Source of the DNA: Sphingomonas cavernae
GTDB lineage: Bacteria; Pseudomonadota; Alphaproteobacteria; Sphingomonadales; Sphingomonadaceae
Reading direction: 5' to 3'
Length of the DNA stretch: 64,000 bases
Assembly: GCF_003590775.1 (NCBI RefSeq)
Contig: NZ_QYUM01000002.1
Span: 744,001-808,000, forward strand
Part shown: positions 47,325 through 55,482 of the stretch, one piece after another
Layout: the number at the start of each line of letters is the position of its first letter
How positions within the stretch are numbered: the stretch's first letter is position 1
Translations under genes and position numbers: made by a program
The notes under the pieces: generated by a model
Seen by the model: only the letters and a program-made list of their open reading frames with translations
What the model was told of the DNA's origin: nothing
The model's database searches: none

Positions 47325-48926
47325 ATGCCCTACCAGGACGATATCAACCAGATCGAGCAACTTATCCGGTCCAAGAACGGGACGTGGGACGGCATCGGCG
47401 CGGAGGGCGCTGTGCGCATGCGGCTGCAGAATCGCTTCCGCACCGGGCTCGATATCGCGCGCTATACCGCGAAGATCATGCGGGAGGACATGGCGGCCTA
47501 TGACAGGGATCCGGCCAACTACACCCAGTCGCTGGGCTGCTGGCACGGCTTCATTGCGCAGCAGAAGATGATCTCGATCAAGAAGCATTTCGGGACGACC
47601 AAGCGCAAATATCTTTATCTCTCGGGTTGGATGGTCGCGGCACTGCGCAGCGAATTCGGTCCGTTGCCCGATCAGTCGATGCACGAGAAGACGAGCGTCC
47701 CCGCGCTGATCGAGGAACTCTACACGTTCCTGCGCCAAGCCGATTCGCGCGAACTCAACCTGCTGTTCCGCGAGCTCGACGCGGCGCGCGAGGCTGACGA
47801 CAAGGCGAAGGAAACCGAGACGCTCGGCAAGATCGAGAATTTCGAGACGCATGTCGTCCCCGTCATCGCGGATATCGACGCGGGCTTCGGCAATGCCGAG
47901 GCGACCTATCTGCTCGCGAAGAAGATGATCGAGGCGGGCGCCTGCGCGTTGCAGATCGAGAATCAGGTTTCGGACGAGAAGCAGTGCGGCCACCAGGACG
48001 GCAAGGTCACCGTGCCGCACGAGGACTTCCTCGCCAAGGTCCGCGCCTGCCGCTACGCCTTCCTCGAACTGGGCGTCGAGGACGGGATCATCGTCACGCG
48101 CACCGACTCGCTGGGCGCCGGCCTCACCAAGCAGATCGCGGTTTCGAAGGAGCCGGGCGATCTCGGCGACCAGTATAACAGCTTCCTCGACTGCGAGGAG
48201 ATCGACCCCGCGACCGCACGCAACGGCGACGTCATCATCAACCGCGACGGCAAGCTGATGCGGCCCAAGCGGCTGCCCAGCAACCTTTTCCAGTTCCGAC
48301 CCGGCACGGGCGAAGACCGCTGCGTGCTCGACAGCATTGCAAGCCTGCAGAACGGCGCAGACCTGCTGTGGATCGAAACCGAGAAGCCGCATATCGAGCA
48401 GATTGCGGGGATGATGGACCGTATCCGCGAAGTCGTCCCCAACGCGAAGCTGGTCTACAATAACTCGCCCTCGTTCAACTGGACGCTCAACTTCCGCCAG
48501 CAGGTCTATGACGCCTGGGAGAAGGAAGGCCGTGACGTCTCTGCCTATGAGCGCAGCAACCTGATGGCGGCCGCCTATGACGAGAGCGAACTCTCTGCCG
48601 AGGCCGACGAGAAGATCCGCACCTTCCAGCGCGACGCCGCGAAGCGCGCGGGCATCTTCCACCACCTGATCACGCTGCCGACCTATCACACCGCGGCGCT
48701 CAGCACCGACAATCTCGCGAAGGAGTATTTCGGCGAGCAGGGCATGCTCGGCTATGTCGCGGGGGTCCAGCGCAAGGAGATCCGCCAGGGCATCGCCTGC
48801 GTGAAGCACCAGAACATGTCGGGATCGGACATCGGCGACGACCACAAGGAGTATTTTGCCGGAGAGGCCGCATTGAAGGCGGGCGGCAAGGACAACACGA
48901 TGAACCAGTTCAGTCAGGCAGCCTGA
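47325..48926 (+). CDS. aceA: Isocitrate lyase
   Basis: 533-residue glyoxylate-shunt enzyme that splits isocitrate to succinate and glyoxylate, allowing growth on acetate, fatty acids or poly-3-hydroxybutyrate products. The catalytic loop is SDEKQCGHQDGKV (Cys as general acid), with substrate motifs VPVIADIDAGFGN, TRTDSLGAG and LVYNNSPSFNW. This is the long, KQCGH subfamily. Starts at 47310 and 47325 are both possible; the latter fits family ends best. Divergent from the RamB-like regulator, so probably controlled by it. No malate synthase is in the window. Confidence 0.96.
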   Translation: MPYQDDINQIEQLIRSKNGTWDGIGAEGAVRMRLQNRFRTGLDIARYTAKIMREDMAAYDRDPANYTQSLGCWHGFIAQQKMISIKKHFGTTKRKYLYLSGWMVAALRSEFGPLPDQSMHEKTSVPALIEELYTFLRQADSRELNLLFRELDAAREADDKAKETETLGKIENFETHVVPVIADIDAGFGNAEATYLLAKKMIEAGACALQIENQVSDEKQCGHQDGKVTVPHEDFLAKVRACRYAFLELGVEDGIIVTRTDSLGAGLTKQIAVSKEPGDLGDQYNSFLDCEEIDPATARNGDVIINRDGKLMRPKRLPSNLFQFRPGTGEDRCVLDSIASLQNGADLLWIETEKPHIEQIAGMMDRIREVVPNAKLVYNNSPSFNWTLNFRQQVYDAWEKEGRDVSAYERSNLMAAAYDESELSAEADEKIRTFQRDAAKRAGIFHHLITLPTYHTAALSTDNLAKEYFGEQGMLGYVAGVQRKEIRQGIACVKHQNMSGSDIGDDHKEYFAGEAALKAGGKDNTMNQFSQAA

Positions 48927-48938
48927 AAGGCCTGAGAC

Positions 48939-49006
48939 GGCGCATCGCCGGCTCCCTTCGGGATACGACCCATCCCGCCCCCTTGCCGGTGATGCGCCCA
49001 TTTTTT
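48939..49006 (+). terminator. Probable terminator after aceA
   Basis: A long stem, GGCGCATCGCCGGC (48939-48952) with GCCGGTGATGCGCC (48985-48998), with one G-T pair, about 32 bases apart, followed by CATTTTTT. Confidence 0.6.
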
Positions 49007-49016
49007 GAATGCTGAA

Positions 49017-49112
49017 CCCCGGCCTGCGCCGGGGCTGCGGATCGACCCCAAGCCGATCCCTGATTTCCTGGGGAGGAAAGCGCGCCCGTCGGTGGGAAAC
49101 CACCGGCGGGCG
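49017..49112. ncRNA. Candidate structured RNA: four consecutive hairpins
   Basis: Stems in order: CCCCGGC/GCCGGGG (49017-49034), GGATCG/CGATCC (49039-49059), TTTCCT/AGGAAA with GGGG loop (49064-49079), and CGCCCGTCGGTGG/CCACCGGCGGGCG with GAAA loop (49083-49112). Such packing without a reading frame suggests an RNA or a stack of repeat hairpins. The strand is undecided. Confidence 0.35.
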
Positions 49113-49385
49113 TTGTTGCGAAACGGCAAGCGGGAATGGCGGGTTGGCGCCCAAAATTTGTCGCTCGGGCGGTCCTCGCCCCGTCCTGAAAGCTGCCCCT
49201 CGTTGAGGTGCACGATGGTGAGCGGCTAATTAGATGCGGCGTTTCGCAATCAGGCACCGCTCGGCCAGCATGTGATCGAGAGGATCAACGCGGATGCGCC
49301 TTTGCCGAATGCGCAAACCTTCTGGTTGCTGTTCGGCCGCCAAATCGACCCGAGCGACGACCGCTCGGGCAACGTTAGGGCTCCC

Positions 49386-50027
49386 TTAGAGAAAGGCGTG
49401 CTGCGCCGGTCCCTCATCGTCGCTCCGCACCAAAGCGACTTCTTGCTGCCGCGGTGACATGATCATGGGAATTGGTTCGCCGAGCAGGAGGAAGTTTCGG
49501 ATTTGAAGTGGAGGGATGCTGCGGAGCGCTTCCGGGTCTTCCTGCAATTTCCTGCGGAGATCCATGAGTAGGCGCCCAAGCACGTTCTGCCCGTTCAGCG
49601 TATCCGCATCCTGCGGCATCGCGCCCCAATAGCCGTCCTTCCGCGAGTCCTCGACGATGGGGCGGTCACCGGTGGATAGCAGCAACTCAGAAAATTTGCG
49701 CCAGTTATAGACCAGCTTCACGCGCAGGCACCATTTCATCACCTTGACCCGGACGTCATCCCAATCGGGCCGAGAATCCTTGCGGAAGGGCTTGGACCGC
49801 ATCTTTGCCGTCATCGGGCTGCCTTCGCTGAGGATCATCTTCTGAACCTCTGGCAAGTGCGGAAAGCGGCACGCCTGATAGAGCGCCTCGGAGGTGCGGA
49901 TCCGGTGCCCAAGCACGACAATGGGGAAGCCGGGGGCCATATTCGAAAGGCCGCCAAACTCCTCGGTTGTCTTCCGGAACCGGACGACATCCTTGGTATG
50001 GTATGTTCGAATTTGCGTCTCGCTCAT
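49386..50027 (-). CDS. NADAR family protein (YbiA/DUF1768-like)
   Basis: 213-residue NADAR protein. Family motifs: FGGLSNMAPGFPI (25-36), RTSEALYQACRFPHLPEVQ with catalytic-type Glu47, RPDWDDVRVKVM (86-97), DGYWG (131-135) and GQNVLGRLLMDLR (146-157). The family is known for N-glycosidase activity on riboflavin intermediates (YbiA). Some members remove ADP-ribose from guanine in DNA as antitoxin to DarT toxins. Its ribosome site overlaps the stop codon of the phosphoribosyltransferase gene (5 bp gap), so the two are coupled. The DNA has lower G+C than the surroundings. A conflict or repair role is therefore likely, but not proven. Confidence 0.85.
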   Translation of the reverse strand: MSETQIRTYHTKDVVRFRKTTEEFGGLSNMAPGFPIVVLGHRIRTSEALYQACRFPHLPEVQKMILSEGSPMTAKMRSKPFRKDSRPDWDDVRVKVMKWCLRVKLVYNWRKFSELLLSTGDRPIVEDSRKDGYWGAMPQDADTLNGQNVLGRLLMDLRRKLQEDPEALRSIPPLQIRNFLLLGEPIPMIMSPRQQEVALVRSDDEGPAQHAFL

Positions 50028-50032
50028 GGGCC

Positions 50033-51016
50033 TCAGTTTGTTTTGCGTGGAAAGAGTGGATACCACGGATCGCCCGCCCAGAATACCAACGGTGCGTTGT
50101 TCGGGCAGTTCCGATAAGTGACGATCGTGGACCCGAACCCGAGGGATTCGAACAGCATGTTCCCCAGCGGTCGCATAAAATCATTGAGGTGTGGGCACAT
50201 GCCTCGCACACGAACGCCGGCGACAAGAAACTCCTGCTCCAGCAGATGACGACTAGGCTCCCCGGAAAATATGCCGATGGGGCTTTTGCCGCCCACCGTC
50301 CGGATGATCGGCGCTTGTTTCAGTCCCGCCACATAAGCTTGTGCCGCTGGATCGGCGGGAATGGCAGTGGGACGCAGCACGTCGGAATTGTTGATTGCCG
50401 ATTTGCGGTCCTCGAACGACGCGGCGCGCCACCAGCTCAAGTCCATCGTCTTGCCGGCCGCCTTGGCTGCTTCCAGGATTTTGTTCCCCGAATACCATTC
50501 GCCAAGCTTGTGCGCACCAATGACCAAAACCGCGAGCTTGGCCTTTGCGGGGGCTGCTCCGGTAACCCACTTTACGAGGTCTGATCGAATTCGACCGCCT
50601 GAGAAAAGGGCATCATCCAAATACAAGTACGTATGGGGTGTGACCCCGCACGATGTCAGTGCGAGCCCGCACTGCCGTTGAAGCGATTCCGCCAGAAGTG
50701 CGATCATGTCCTTCTGGCTGTTTCCGGCTGTCTGCAGGTTCAAAACCTTGACGCCCTGCCAGAATTGACAGGGGTTCGGGCCTGCGAAATTGGCGTTGGT
50801 GACGATGCTGTCGATGAAGGTTTGGACTTTGGCGCGCGTGAAATAGGTCCAGCGAAAGACGTGTAACAGTTCCGTGAGAATAGGATCACGCACCCCTGCG
50901 GGGAATTGGCTTATCCAACGATCGACATGCGCGGCATCCGGCGTCTGTATCTCTCCCGTCCGATAGTCGGCGATCATGCCCGCTAGCGCGGCGCGCAAGT
51001 TAGGTGTGCTAGCCAT
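50033..51016 (-). CDS. Phosphoribosyltransferase-like protein (PRTase-CE type)
   Basis: 327 residues. The PRPP-binding loop is TYLYLDDALFSGGRIRSDLVKW (Asp134-Asp135, Ser139-Gly-Gly), preceded by a helical N-terminus. A conserved end follows: LLEQEFLVAGVRVRGMC, then RPLGNMLFESLGFGSTIVTYRNCPNN and WAGDPWYPLFPR. This tail, not found in purine salvage PRTases, matches the phosphoribosyltransferase-like family seen in bacterial conflict systems. ATG 51016 has GGGAGGAAG upstream. First gene of a two-gene unit with NADAR, in low-G+C DNA. Likely it acts on a nucleotide or RNA/DNA base; target unknown. Confidence 0.75.
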   Translation of the reverse strand: MASTPNLRAALAGMIADYRTGEIQTPDAAHVDRWISQFPAGVRDPILTELLHVFRWTYFTRAKVQTFIDSIVTNANFAGPNPCQFWQGVKVLNLQTAGNSQKDMIALLAESLQRQCGLALTSCGVTPHTYLYLDDALFSGGRIRSDLVKWVTGAAPAKAKLAVLVIGAHKLGEWYSGNKILEAAKAAGKTMDLSWWRAASFEDRKSAINNSDVLRPTAIPADPAAQAYVAGLKQAPIIRTVGGKSPIGIFSGEPSRHLLEQEFLVAGVRVRGMCPHLNDFMRPLGNMLFESLGFGSTIVTYRNCPNNAPLVFWAGDPWYPLFPRKTN

Positions 51017-51103
51017 TACTTCCTCCCCAGACTGGCATTCCTAGCGCGATCCGAGCAGCCCGTCACTAAGCGTCCGAAATGGATGGATTATCCCTCCATG
51101 CAG

Positions 51104-51127
51104 CCTGCAAACGGTAACTATTGCAGG
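51104..51127. promoter_or_regulatory. Inverted repeat upstream of the PRTase-NADAR unit
   Basis: CCTGCAA, ten bases, TTGCAGG, about 90 bp before the PRTase start, with an imperfect TGGATGGA/TCCCTCCA repeat 6 bp nearer the gene. Candidate operator or hairpin; no regulator gene is adjacent. Confidence 0.4.
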
Positions 51128-51259
51128 GGATCTTCCTAAAACCTGCCGGACGACAAGCGGCCCACCTCCTGCCCCGCCACCCAGCGCGTATTTGACCGGG
51201 TGAACTGCCCCGCCCTGTTATGCTACGGTCCGCGCCTCGCGCCAGGGAGGAGACGCGTC

Positions 51260-53035
51260 ATGATCAGTTTCGCGAAGCCGATATTGCTCGCCGTTGCGGC
51301 GACCGCGCTGATGGGGGTCGCCCCCGCGCCGCCGCCATCGCCGCAGTTGCTCGAACTGCTCGATCCTACCCGGACGATGCGTAACCTCTGCGGCAGCAGC
51401 CGCGAGGCAGGCAAGATACTGCGCCAGCGCCTGCAATTCGCGGCGGCCTGGCAGGCGCAGCAGGCGGGATCCGGCGGCGCGATGCCGCTGCTGACCGGCC
51501 TGGGCGGCACGCACTTCACGATCACGACGCGCGATCCGATGGCACAGCGTTATTTCGATCAGGGGCTGATGCTCGCCTACGGCTTCAACCATCACGGCGC
51601 GATCGGCGCCTTTCGCGCGGCGCAGCGGCGCGATCCGCAATGCGCGATGTGCTTCTGGGGAGAGGCGCTCGCTTATGGCCCCAATATCAATGCGCCGATG
51701 GATGCGGCGAGCCTTGTCCCAACGATGACGGCGCTGCGGCGCGCGACCGCGCTCCAGGCGGGAGCTACGCCCGTCGAACAGGCGCTGATCGACGCACTCG
51801 GCGCGCGCTATTCCGTCGCGAAAGCCGCCGACCGCGCCGAGCTTGACATGGCCTATGCAGACGCGATGCTAAAGGTCGCGGCGCGCTTTCCCGAGCATGA
51901 CGACGCCGCGATCCTTGCCGCCGAGGCGGTGATGGACACGAGCCCCTGGAACTATTGGGAAGCCGACGGGCGCACGCCCAAGGGGAAAATCGGCGAGGCG
52001 GTGACGCTGATCGAGCGTGTGATGGCGCGCAATCCCGCGCACGCGCAGGCGGCGCATGTCTATATCCATCTGGTGGAAGCGAGCGACGCGAAGCGCGCAG
52101 AGGCGGCCGCCGACCGGCTGGCCCGGCCGCTTGTCCCTGCGGCGGGCCATCTCGTCCACATGCCCAGCCATATCTATTATGTGCTTGGCCGTTTCGACGA
52201 TTCGATCCGCGTCAACATTGATGCGGTGCGCGCCGATGAGGCCTGGCTCAAGGCGTCGGGCGACAAGGGCATTTATCGCTACGGATACTATCCGCACAAT
52301 GTGCATTTCCTCGTCACCTCGGCGCAGATGCTGGGCGACATGAAGACCGCGATCACCGAAGCGCGGCGGTTGCGGGCGCTGCTCGACCCCGACGTCTCGG
52401 CGTCGATCGCGTGGATCCAGGCTATCGATGCCGCGCCCTATCAGGCCTATGCGCAATTCGCCGCGCCCGAGGAAATACTGGCGCTGCCCGCGCCCGATCC
52501 GCGGCTGCCCTATGTAACCGCGATGCGGCACTATGCGCGCGCGGTCGCCTATGCCCAGCAGCGCGACGATGCGCGCGCCAACGCAGAGATCGCCGCAATC
52601 GGCAAGCTCCGCACCACCAATGATTTCGCCGGCGAAATCGCGCAAGGCATGCCCGCGCCTGATCTGCTGCAGCTCGCGGAACTCGTCGCGCAAGGCCGGC
52701 TTTCCTATGCGCATGGCCGCTATGCCGAGGCGGCGAAGCATTACCGGGACGCCATCGCGGTCGAGGACAAGCTCACCTATATGGAACCGCCCTGGTGGTA
52801 CTACCCCGTCCACCAGTCGCTGGGCGCGGCGCTGTTGCGCGCGGGCGATCGCGAAGGTGCGCGTCAGGCGTTCATGACGGCGCTGGCGAAATCGCCCGAC
52901 AACGCCTGGGCGCTCTACGGTCTGATGACCGCACAGCAGGCGCTTGGCCAGACCACCGAAGCCGCCGCCACGCGCGCCGCGCATCTGCGGCGGTGGCGCG
53001 GGCATGACGGCTGGCTGTCGATCGACCGGCTGTAG
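51260..53035 (+). CDS. Secreted TPR-repeat protein
   Basis: 591 residues with signal peptide (MISFAKPILLAVAATALMGVAPA) and several tetratricopeptide helices. Distinctive parts: YFDQGLMLAYGFNHHGAIGAFRAAQRRDPQCAMCFWGEALAYGPNIN, HVYIHLVEAS, HMPSHIYYVLGRF and PWWYYPVHQSLGAALLRAGDREGARQAF. These are found in a conserved family of uncharacterised exported TPR proteins. The Cys-X2-Cys could bind metal or form a disulfide; not a c-type haem site. ATG at 51260 has GGGAGGAG upstream. Single gene. Confidence 0.85.
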   Translation: MISFAKPILLAVAATALMGVAPAPPPSPQLLELLDPTRTMRNLCGSSREAGKILRQRLQFAAAWQAQQAGSGGAMPLLTGLGGTHFTITTRDPMAQRYFDQGLMLAYGFNHHGAIGAFRAAQRRDPQCAMCFWGEALAYGPNINAPMDAASLVPTMTALRRATALQAGATPVEQALIDALGARYSVAKAADRAELDMAYADAMLKVAARFPEHDDAAILAAEAVMDTSPWNYWEADGRTPKGKIGEAVTLIERVMARNPAHAQAAHVYIHLVEASDAKRAEAAADRLARPLVPAAGHLVHMPSHIYYVLGRFDDSIRVNIDAVRADEAWLKASGDKGIYRYGYYPHNVHFLVTSAQMLGDMKTAITEARRLRALLDPDVSASIAWIQAIDAAPYQAYAQFAAPEEILALPAPDPRLPYVTAMRHYARAVAYAQQRDDARANAEIAAIGKLRTTNDFAGEIAQGMPAPDLLQLAELVAQGRLSYAHGRYAEAAKHYRDAIAVEDKLTYMEPPWWYYPVHQSLGAALLRAGDREGARQAFMTALAKSPDNAWALYGLMTAQQALGQTTEAAATRAAHLRRWRGHDGWLSIDRL

Positions 53036-53047
53036 ACGTTTGATCTG

Positions 53048-53208
53048 AGCCCTCTCCCGCCTTCGCGGGAGAGGCAATGGAGACTTGGCCGCCTGCGGCC
53101 TAGTCGCAGTCGGTGAGGGTCTTTTGCTCGTTTTTAGCCTCTTGAGCGAATACAGGCGAGAGAAGAAGACCCTCACCCAACCCTCTCCCGCGAAGGCGGG
53201 AGAGGGCT
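53048..53208. repeat. REPIN (CCCTCTCCCGC family), copy 1
   Basis: Arms 53048-53074 and 53181-53208 are inverted copies, each a hairpin. An inner inverted pair (GGTGAGGGTCTT and AAGACCCTCACC) extends the symmetry. Same family as 58405-58543. Confidence 0.88.
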
Positions 53209-53335
53209 CAAGCCAATGTCCGCTCGCCACGCCATAGCGGACGCCACCCCCCACGCCGCGGCGAGCGCGCTGCCTGACTCAAATAAGCACCATTTCGTCG
53301 AATGCTGCTGGCTTTCGGCTGCGTAACGATGTTGG

Positions 53336-54175
53336 ATGTGCCTGCGGGGAGCGTACATAAGACGCCCGCAAAAGGTCGCACACAGCCCCGGGGCACTTTT
53401 GGGTTTGGGTCGTTCATTCGTCATTGCAGCCTTGCTGCTTGCCGGCCCGTCGCGCGCCATCGCCGAGCCGATCGATGTCGTGCCTGATGGCGCTTCACCC
53501 TGCGCGCGTCCGGCCGATGCGGCATCGGTATCGCTGCCCGGCAGCGGCCTCGTCATAGCGCTTCCCCGGGACAATTGTGCCGAGACACCCCAACCACCCG
53601 CCAGACCGCGCGGCCCCGACATTTTCGGTTCGGTGGCGCTCGCGATATCGTCGACCCCGCTTGATAAACGCTGGCAGGCGGCGCGTGGCGAACAGTTGCT
53701 CGCCGAAGGGCCCTGGGCGACGATGCTGCAAAGCGCGGCAGGCCGGGATCGCAGCGCGCAGATCCGTCTGGTCAACGGCTGGGTCAACAGCCATCTGGGC
53801 TTTGCGGATGATGTGGATCGCGACGAATGGGCGTCGGCGACGCGCGCCTTTGCACGCGGACGCGGCGACTGCGAGGATTTCGCGATCGCCAAGCTGCAAC
53901 TGCTCGAGAGCCTGGGCGTAGCCGGCGACGATCTGTATCTGGTGATCGTCCGCGACGAACCGCGCGGCGCCGACCATGCGGTGCTCGCCGTCCGCGACGG
54001 CGCAAGCCTCGCCGTGCTCGACAGCAGGTCCGACCGGATCTTGGGATCCGACGAGGACGCGGGCTACCGTCCGATCCTGAGCTACAGCACCAGTTTTGCA
54101 TGGACGCACGGCTATGCGAGCGGCGCTGCCGGAGGCGGCTCGAGACGCGACAACAGGGTCGCGACGCCGCACTGA
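53336..54175 (+). CDS. LapG-like periplasmic cysteine protease (BTLCP family)
   Basis: 279 residues. The bacterial transglutaminase-like cysteine proteinase core is complete: VNGWVNSHLGFADDVDRDEWASATRAFARGRGDCEDFAIAK with nucleophile Cys179, ADHAVLAVR with His214, and VLDS with Asp229. A hydrophobic export segment lies near residues 27-43 (SFVIAALLLAGPSRAIA), so the first part may be shorter than drawn; the true start is uncertain. The family includes LapG, which cuts LapA-type adhesins at di-alanine sites under LapD control. No LapD is nearby. The adhesin at 3.7-12.3 kb has a PAAG site and may be its substrate. Confidence 0.82.
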   Translation: MCLRGAYIRRPQKVAHSPGALLGLGRSFVIAALLLAGPSRAIAEPIDVVPDGASPCARPADAASVSLPGSGLVIALPRDNCAETPQPPARPRGPDIFGSVALAISSTPLDKRWQAARGEQLLAEGPWATMLQSAAGRDRSAQIRLVNGWVNSHLGFADDVDRDEWASATRAFARGRGDCEDFAIAKLQLLESLGVAGDDLYLVIVRDEPRGADHAVLAVRDGASLAVLDSRSDRILGSDEDAGYRPILSYSTSFAWTHGYASGAAGGGSRRDNRVATPH

Positions 54176-54240
54176 AGCCTATGCCGAAAGAGATAGTCGG
54201 TTAGCCCCAATGCGCTCAAGAATCTGCGGTTCTATATGGC

Positions 54241-55482
54241 ATGATCGCTGCATCGGGGTGGGAAGACATGGCTAGCATTCAGACCGGGCATACCCGGCCA
54301 GGAGAGGACTCGAATCGCCGCGCGCGCGCGACGGATCGCACAAAGGCGCGACGCGGCGGGATCATCTTCGTCCTTCCAGGGCTTGGCGCGGGCGGCGCAG
54401 AACGCGTCGTCAACATCATCGCCAACGAGCTTGCCGCGCGCGGTCGCACGGTCAGCGTCATCGCCTTCGAAGAGCCCGATGCGCCGTCCTATTATGACTA
54501 TGCGGCGGGTGTCTCGCTGGTCCGGCTCGGCCTGCCCGCGCGACGTCAGCCATGGCCGTTCGGCGGCCTTGCCAGCGTAGCGCGTGTGGTGCGCCTGCGT
54601 CGCGCGATGGCCACGATCGAGCCGGATAGCGTCGTCAGCTTTCTGACGCGCACCAATGTGCTGGCGTTGCTGGCGACGATCGGCACGGACATTCCCGTCA
54701 TTGTCTCCGAGCGAAACAATCCGCGGCTTCAGGATTTCGGGCACGTCTGGGGCTGGCTCAGGGCGCGTGTCTACCGCCGAGCCTTCGGGCTGGTGACGAT
54801 GACGCAGGGCGCGATGGACTGTTTTCCGCCCGCGATGCGCCGGCGGCAGTGGATCATCCCCAATCCCGCGATGACGGCCGCGCACGTCCCGGTTTCGGGC
54901 GACACGACAAAATGGCTGGTCGCCGTGGGTCGGCTGGTGCCCCAAAAGGGATTCGATCTGCTGTTGCAAACCTTTGCGCGCATCGCACCCGCCTTTCCCG
55001 ATTGGGAACTGGTGATCTGGGGCGAAGGCCCCGAACGCGGTGCGCTGGAAGCCACGGCGCGCGAGCTCGACATTGACCGCCGCGTGCTGCTGCCCGGCGT
55101 TTCGGCCAATCCCGGCGCCTGGATGGCGCTGGGCGACCTGTTCGTGATGTCCTCGCGCTTCGAGGGCTGGGGAAATGCGCTGCTCGAGGCGCTTGCCGCA
55201 GGGATGCCCGCCATCGCGTTCGATTGCCCCTGGGGCCCGGGCCAGATGATCGAGCACGGCGTCAACGGCATGCTCGTTCCTTCGGACAATGTGGAGGCGA
55301 TGGCCCAGGGGCTCGCCGCGTTGATGCGCGATCCCGCGCTGCGCGCGCGGCTTGGCGACACCGCGCGCCAGTCCATGGGGAAATTCGCGACCGCCAATGT
55401 GGTCACCGCATGGGAGGCGGTGATCGATGAATCGATCGCGGCGCGATCAGACTACACCGCTCGACGTCCTGTTACTTCCTGA
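54241..55482 (+). CDS. Family 4-type glycosyltransferase
   Basis: 413-residue GT-B enzyme. The N-terminal GLGAGGAERVVNIIANELAARG is the acceptor-side glycine loop. The C-terminal half has VGRLVPQKGFDLLLQTFARI and the donor site SRFEGWGNALLEALAAGMPAIAFDCPWGPGQMIEHGVNG, including the E-X7-E motif. Similar to enzymes building O-antigen or capsule. Its stop overlaps the M20 gene's stop region tail-to-tail by 11 bases. Acceptor unknown. Confidence 0.9.
   Translation: MIAASGWEDMASIQTGHTRPGEDSNRRARATDRTKARRGGIIFVLPGLGAGGAERVVNIIANELAARGRTVSVIAFEEPDAPSYYDYAAGVSLVRLGLPARRQPWPFGGLASVARVVRLRRAMATIEPDSVVSFLTRTNVLALLATIGTDIPVIVSERNNPRLQDFGHVWGWLRARVYRRAFGLVTMTQGAMDCFPPAMRRRQWIIPNPAMTAAHVPVSGDTTKWLVAVGRLVPQKGFDLLLQTFARIAPAFPDWELVIWGEGPERGALEATARELDIDRRVLLPGVSANPGAWMALGDLFVMSSRFEGWGNALLEALAAGMPAIAFDCPWGPGQMIEHGVNGMLVPSDNVEAMAQGLAALMRDPALRARLGDTARQSMGKFATANVVTAWEAVIDESIAARSDYTARRPVTS

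Larger units (their letters stand above)
48927..49385. other. Non-coding gap between isocitrate lyase and NADAR genes
   Basis: 459 bp without a supported gene. It contains the aceA terminator and a run of four hairpins (49017-49112), described separately. The rest, 49120-49385, carries no recognisable gene; a short frame near 49272 looks like debris. Confidence 0.5.

Noticed and set aside
47301-49154. 617-codon minus-strand frame across isocitrate lyase
   Set aside because: Antisense to a textbook enzyme; no motifs of its own.
49272-49457. 61-codon plus-strand frame near the NADAR gene end
   Set aside because: Overlaps the NADAR C-terminus on the opposite strand, no ribosome site, no family.
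51869-53254. 461-codon minus-strand frame across the TPR protein gene
   Set aside because: Antisense shadow that also runs through a REPIN arm.
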